The notes under the pieces were generated by a model. It had not been told where the DNA came from and did no database searches. It saw only the letters and a program-made list of their open reading frames with translations. A stretch of DNA of 64,000 nt from Calycina herbarum (Eukaryota; Ascomycota; Leotiomycetes; Helotiales; Pezizellaceae), in NCBI GenBank assembly GCA_001414485.1, contig LLEY01000098.1, forward strand, positions 1 through 64,000. The letters run 5' to 3'. The position numbers were made by a program, and so were the translations under genes. Below are positions 58,357-64,000 of this stretch, piece by piece. Positions within the stretch are counted from its first letter, which is position 1. The number at the start of each line of letters is the position of its first letter.

Positions 58357-60202
58357 TAACGTAGTTTATTAGAACCCCGGTTATATTAGAACCTCGATTA
58401 ATTTTCCTTAGTATATAACTTTGAACTTAAATAACTTAACTATAATATATTAAATTAACTCTTTATAATCGGAGTCTAATATACTAGATATATCTATAGC
58501 TTTTTAATAAGTTCGTACGTTATAACTAGCTTTTCCACAGGTTCTATAGTATTATCTAGATAGTTACCTCTTCTTATAACTACCTCTCGCTATATATATA
58601 TCGCGTCGTACCTGCTTATCTACGTCTTTCTAGGCTATAATATCCTATATATCCTCTATAATAAGTATACTCTCTTTATAGACACGAGCCTTTTTAGCTC
58701 TCTAGCGTTTACTAAGAGCTTTATTTACTACCCGAAGTATACGTACCTCGGTAGACAGAAGAGTTATCTTATAAGCTATTCGCTCTATACCTTTAGCCAG
58801 CGTTATAACTGTCTTAAATAGAGGGGTTAGCGAGCTTCTCTAATAGTAAGCAATTCGATTTCGTATAAGAGTTAACTATAAAAGAGCTTCTATTAGATTA
58901 GAAGAGGTCTAAGATTCCTATAGAAGAGTATTAGCAGTAGAGAGTCTAGAGGGTATTAGAGTTCGTAACTTTATATTAAGCTTTAAAATCACTGCTTATA
59001 GATTAAAAGGCACTAGGCCAGCTCTATAGAATCTAGCTTAAGCGTTCTAGACTATTATAGATTCTCTATATACTACTATAAAAGCTAGAAAGAACTCTAC
59101 CTTAGTAATATAGTTAATATAAGCTTTGATAAACGTCTTAATCTGTCAACTATACGCTTGTTTTAATATACTAAAACATCTAATATTAAGTAGCTAGGTT
59201 AGATAGAACGAATAGAGAGGCAGTCTAAGAGTTATAATATTATATACCTTATAGTACTCTTAGAATTCAGCCGATTCGTAGCTCTTATACCTATCTAATA
59301 CTAGTATTCGATATAGACCCTTTACTCGAGCAGTAGTATACTTATCAAAGTGTTTCAGCTATTCTAGACCTGTCTTATTATTTGTCTATCTATTACTTAT
59401 TAGTTTAATAACCTAGTCGTATAGGAGGCCGCCGTCTATATACTAATTTATAAGATAATTCTTCTCTTAGACGACTAAAGATAGAAGAATATCCTAACCC
59501 TCGCTATTAATATAAGTAATTACTATAGCCTATTCCCGATTACCTAGCTAAACTATCTTATCTCTACTACGTTAATCTATACGTGTAACAACTATTACAG
59601 AGTAAATCACACCTATTATAAAGCCTGTTTCGTCGAAGTTATAGAAATCGTAATCTAAAACGCTATATTTCGCTCTTATATTTTATATAAGTTAGAACCA
59701 CGCGCTAATTAGGTTAGGATCTTCGTATAAGGCTCTTTAGAAGTTATAAACGCGATTAAAACACGTTTTTAACCCTGGTTATTATTATATAAATCGATAA
59801 GCCTAGAGCTTACTAACGCGTTTTCCTTCTTATAACTCGAGAATAAAATTAGCTATATCTTCTATACTAGCTAGCCGAGGTATAAACTCTCTAGAATCTA
59901 TATTAAGTATATTCTAAATAATTACTTCTTCTTCTACCTTAGATATTTTAAGGTTTACTAGTCGACGGTTAGCTAGAGAAAGGTAGCCGTTTATTCTATT
60001 ATTAAGTATAGAATAAGGTATTCTATAGATCTTTATAGCTTTTCGTCGACTTAGCTTTTTAGATATTCGAATTACTTTAATAGCTAGAATAACTTTTGAT
60101 TCTTTAGTAATAATAAACATAGTAGAAGGTTAAAAAAACGCGTGTTAAAGTTAGAGAGTAGGATTTCAGGAAAATTAATCGAGGTTCTAATAAACTACGT
60201 TA
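58357..60202 (-). mobile_element. Full-length pogo element, subfamily B, nested in P11 (P12)
   Basis: TIRs ACGTAGTTTATTAGAACC (58359) and inverse ending AACTACGTTA (60202), TA duplication, 1.85 kb. Minus-strand transposase relic from ATG 60120 leftward. The first 68 codons are open (next entry). The DDE blocks read NFDETGF (first Asp kept, about 59,620), GNRE (about 59,540) and LDRYKSYESAEF (about 59,290). Others are eroded. Confidence 0.87.
59914..60120 (-). pseudogene. Open N-terminal fragment of the P12 transposase (68 codons)
   Basis: ATG 60120 to a stop at 59914. Reads AIKVIRISKKLSRRKAIKIY, then RIPYSILNNRINGYLS and ISKVEEEVII, which is the psq-type helix-turn-helix of pogo/Fot1 transposases (helix 2 RRKAIKIY, recognition helix PYSILNNRI) followed by the start of the CENP-B/Tc5 helix. 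This domain binds the TIR. It survives because it has few CpA/TpG targets. The catalytic domain downstream is broken, so at most a truncated DNA-binding peptide could be made. Confidence 0.7.
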
Positions 60203-60521
60203 TACCTAGTTTTACTATAATAGCTATAGTATCTATCTACGCGAACTCTCTTCCTAGACTCTTTACCTTGTTTCTAGTTACTAGTTTCCTTAGAAGTAAT
60301 TAAATCAGCTATCTCGTCTACTATTAATATCTCTTAACTCTTAATATACTTCCTCTTATAACTTTTATACTTAGTTATAGTCTTAGTTATCTTATAAAAA
60401 CTAGTGATTTTCTTATATATTAATACTATATTATATATTACTCTAGTAGAGTCTTTTTTAAGTTAATTAAAAGACTGAATAATAGAACTAGGTAACGAGT
60501 CTTAATATCTTTAAATCCGAT

Positions 60522-60982
60522 TATTACGAATCACGTGCTAGTACGTGAATAAGTGAAGTTCAGGCGACGTTCTAATAGGACAAATACTATTATAACTCTA
60601 AAAGGAAGAAGGGATTAAATATAGAGAGATATATAATCCTAGGGATCTTATTATAGTTATATTACGTAACTCGGTTAGAAGTAGTTAGGTAATAGAGTCT
60701 AGTTTTAAGAAGCCTTAGAAATAGAGTCGGACTCTATCTTTAGGACTTCTACTAAGTAGGACTCTAATATAAACGAAGGTTCTATATAAGACTAGCACGT
60801 CTGCTATTAGATAGAAGCTTTATACTTAACTTAGTTATTAATCTTATTATCTTATTTAATATCTTTAATATAAGTAACGAGTTTACTTCTAAGTAAACAA
60901 CCTAGTATATCTATACTTCTTACTTATATACTAACCTTTAAGACTTAGTTATCTTTGTTTAGTTTATTTAAGTTTTGTTATA
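60522..60982 (+). repeat. 5' LTR of G7 (461 bp)
   Basis: Starts TATTACGAATCACGTG (TG to TA) and ends AGTTTTGTTATA. Contains AGTACTAGC-type sequence only after its end. The first inside bases, CTTTAAGTACTAGC, match the same place in G1. Confidence 0.9.
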
Positions 60983-60999
60983 CTTTAAGTACTAGCTTA

Positions 61000-63900
61000 G
61001 AAGTTCAGTTACTATAGCTCTAGTAACTCCCGCTATAGCTAGCCTAAATACTAGTCGAGTTAACGTCGTAGGAATATCTAGAAGTATTATTAGAAGAATA
61101 TCTACTAGTATATAATCAACTAGGAACGACGATAATATTAGTATACTAGACGTCTCTAAGCTTTATAAAGTCGAAGTACTTAAATCTATTAAAGTTAAAA
61201 TACTAGATATATATTATAGAAAGTATAAGAAACTTAACTTATTCCTTCTCTAAATAGATATCTACTTTAACTTTAATTCTAATAAATTCAAAGGTAATTA
61301 TAATTTATAAACTATCTTCGCTATCTTCTACCTTAGAGAATCAGCGTTAGAATAGGCTTAGCTATATTTAGAGAACTTCTTTAAGAATAAGAATAAAAAT
61401 AGAAAGATAGAATTAACTAAGATTATATTTAAATCTTAGAAGAGATTTAAGATAACTATTAGAAAAGTCTTTAAAAACTTTAATATAATCTAAACAGCTA
61501 TATATAAGCTTTTAGAGTTATACTAGACTAGATTAGTAATAGATTATATTAATAAATTTTAATATTATAGAACGAAGTTAGATTAGAATACTATTACTCT
61601 TATAAAACTCTTCTATAGAGGATTAAAAGTATATATCTATAAGGAAATAGCTAAGTAGAATATATAGTTCTTAACTATTATAGGTATAATTAAGGAAGTT
61701 ATCTAGTTAGATAACTACTTATACGAATTTAGGAAAAGTAACCTTAAGTATAAAGAAAAGAGTAAAGAGTTAAGAAAGTAGAAGCACTCTTATACTAATA
61801 AATATAGTAAGAAGGTAAACGCTATATAAAAGAAAACCTTTCTAAAGAAAGAAGGACTTTTCTAGGAAGAGTAAAATCGTTAATATAAGTAGAACTTATG
61901 TTATAACTACAGCCTTCTTAGTTATAGAGTAAATAAGTATAGTAAGAAGAAAGACTTTAAAGGAAAGAAATAGATTAATACTACTATTTAATAATAAGTA
62001 GCTTTAACTAATTATATTAAACTTATAGATAAGGAACTTAAAGTATAAGAATATAGAACCTAGATTAAAAATAATAAAGAGATTAGTAGTTTATAAAATA
62101 CTAATAATAATAGAGATCTACTTCTTAAAGAAAATTATAATATATAATTAGTAGTAGAATCTAAGTAACCTCTTTAAGTAGAATACGAATTACTACTATT
62201 AACTAGTTCTTTAGAAATATTAAACTTATCTTCTAGTTTAGAAGAAGAGATTAGAAATAAAGACTCTAAAGTTAGAGAAACTTAGGCCTTTCTTAGAATA
62301 TTTAAATAAGAGAATTAATAGGTATTTATAGATAGTTAAAAGCTAGACTTCTAGAGTACTTATACTATATAGAGAGTTTATCTAACTATCTTAATAATAT
62401 ATATAGTTATAAGAAATAACTCTAAAATAATAACTCTAGTTAGTTTAATTACTAGGTAAGAAACTATTAAGAAAAAAGAGCCTAAGTATAACTAACTATA
62501 AGTTAAGAAACCTATCTATTCTAAGGTAGAGGATATATAGAAGGTATATAATATTTTAAAAGAAACTAGTATATAGACGTAGTAGGTTCTAATAGGATTT
62601 AAAGAACGGATTAAAACCTCTTTTCGTAGAATAATACCTAAAGACGTTATATTAGAGGAATTTAAATAATATATTATAGTTATATTAATTAGAAATAATA
62701 GACTAATATTTAAGAAATATAGTTTATAGAAGTTGTTTAGTATACTATTCTAGGAGCAAAGAGAGCTTAATATTACTAGATAAGCTAAAATAGAACTAGA
62801 AGAATTTTACTATTCTTTAGTAAAAGAACTATAGTTTATAGAAACAGTTTAAGAAATAATAGTATAATAGATATAATATAAACTAAGTCTAACTATAGAC
62901 TAGTTATTATAGAAACGGTTTAAAGGAATCTTATTAGAACCTACTAGAACTATAGAATATTATTAGATATACGAGGTAGCTTTAACTAATAAAGAAGGAG
63001 TAGTATTCTTTTCTTAGTCCTAGATTTAAGTAGTTAAGGAAAAGAATTTAAGAGATTATATATTTAAAGTTTAATATATAAAACCAGAGATAAGTATACT
63101 AGAGGCTACTTTAGATTACTTATATATAGAAGAACTATAGTCTATAGAAACTATCGAGGATACTAATTATAGATAGATCTAATATAAATATAAAAAGTTA
63201 CTAAAACAATTTATAAGAAGAACTCCTAAGACTATAGGAATTATAGAATATTAATTAGTATATAAAGTAGTATACGTAGACTAGGAAAGAGTAAGATTCT
63301 TTCTATAGTATAGAAGTAAGAAAGAACGAAAATTCAACTAGGAAAATCGATCCTTTAAAGTTTAATATATTAAAGTAAAATTAAACACTACTTTAGAAGA
63401 AAGACAGTTAGTAATAACTATAGAAATACAAGGGAAAAAGTTATAAGTTATAATAGACTTAGGAGCAACGAGTAACTTTATTTCCTTAATAACTTAAAAG
63501 AAGTTAAACGTTCTAATTAAAGGAATAAGACTATATTAGTTAGAAGTAGTTAATAGAATAGATGTTATATACTAAAATAAGATTATTAATTAGTAAACTA
63601 TTCTAATAAAAGTTAATATTAAAAGATACTATTTAGATATATAATTTAATATTATTAAAATAGGAAGTAAGAAAGCAATACTTAGTATATTATAGATTTA
63701 GGAATATAATCTAGAGATTAACTAGAAGGCTAGAATAATAACCTTTAGTTAATATAAATATATAAGTTTATATTTATAACTTTAAGGCTAGAACAAGGTT
63801 AGCGCTACCTCTTCTAAAGCGTTAGAATACCTTACTTAGAGTCCTCTACAGGTTAGTAAGAAAGCTAATAATAAAATACCTATATAGTATAGAGAATTTA

Positions 63901-64000
63901 TAAGATTATTCAAAGATCTAGAAGATATATATACTCTTTCTAAATATTAGCTATAGGATTATAAGATTAAATTAATAGAGGGTTATAATCTTAAGAAGTA
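61000..64000 (+). pseudogene. Relic gag-protease-RT of G7
   Basis: Gag reads from just after the LTR. The zinc knuckle at 61899-61940 is CYNYSLLSYRVNKY: CX2CX4HX4C with only the first Cys left. A long Glu/Ile-rich linker follows. The aspartic protease motif at 63456-63479 reads DLGATSNF, i.e. D-S-G-A-T with Ser turned to Leu by TCA to TTA. RT starts after about 63,750 and is not complete in the window. In the living family this would be the polyprotein of a chromovirus. Here it is dead. Confidence 0.82.

Larger units (their letters stand above)
58176..60521 (-). mobile_element. Subfamily C pogo element in P10, split by P12 and cut by G7 (P11)
   Basis: TIR ACGTGTTTTATAAGCGAG at 58178, then the 3' end of a minus-strand subfamily C transposase matching P4 reversed (58,176-58,356). 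After P12 it resumes at 60203 with the Cys/His tail region and runs to 60521, where the G7 LTR starts. The rest must lie past the right edge. Confidence 0.83.
60522..64000 (+). mobile_element. Ty3/Gypsy chromovirus G7, 5' part, runs off the window
   Basis: 5' LTR 60522-60982, gag, zinc knuckle (61899-61940), protease (63456-63479) and the start of RT on the plus strand, cut by the window edge. Inserted in P11 next to CCGAT (60517-60521). Same family as G1, G3 and G5. RIP stops and Cys-to-Tyr changes are throughout. Confidence 0.88.

Noticed and set aside
1..64000. tRNA or rRNA genes
   Set aside because: No cloverleaf-forming A/B-box pairs or rRNA-like conserved stretches were recognised on reading either strand. 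A tRNA scan was not possible here.

Overview
The window looks like a filamentous ascomycete (Pezizomycotina) nuclear contig. Two things point there. One is a single intact cytochrome P450 gene with three 53-59 bp introns that have fungal-type splice sites. The other is that almost everything else is transposon sequence eroded by repeat-induced point mutation (RIP). In the repeats CpA/TpG dinucleotides are strongly depleted and TpA is in excess, so start codons (ATG to ATA), Trp and Gln codons (to stops) and Cys/His codons (to Tyr) are lost systematically. The species cannot be told from the sequence.

Layout. 1-3442: a relic ORF tail, a short CpG-rich unmutated patch, and a truncated minus-strand Ty3/Gypsy element. 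3900-5762: a Fot1/pogo element. 6688-19379: a Gypsy chromovirus (G3, 463-bp LTRs, TAGTA target duplication) that holds a second chromovirus (G4, about 240-bp LTRs, ACTAT duplication) at 7752-13211. 19716-26805: G5, same family as G3 (ATAAG duplication). 27142-35855: fragments and copies of pogo-type DNA transposons, one nested in another, among unidentified relics. 35856-53549: a plus-strand chromovirus (G1) broken up by three pogo elements. One of these (39849-48469) itself holds another full chromovirus (G2, 41512-48262, AAAAG duplication). 53929-56925: a 3-kb island of normal base composition with the P450 gene. 56926-64000: an LTR (G6) cut by a pogo element, cut by another pogo element, which is cut by both a third pogo element and the start of a chromovirus (G7) that runs off the window.

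How the parts relate. The 436-464 bp LTR family (G1, G2, G3, G5, G7) is read as gag, protease, reverse transcriptase and integrase with a C-terminal chromodomain. Between the chromodomain and the 3' LTR there is an extra ORF on the opposite strand. It encodes a Cys-rich protein and converges on pol; it can be seen in three copies. The pogo elements form three subfamilies with unrelated TIR sequences but one TIR design: two 17-bp-spaced direct repeats just inside an ACGTG/ACGTA tip.

The P450 is the only gene in the window that appears functional. It is flanked by LTR ends on both sides.
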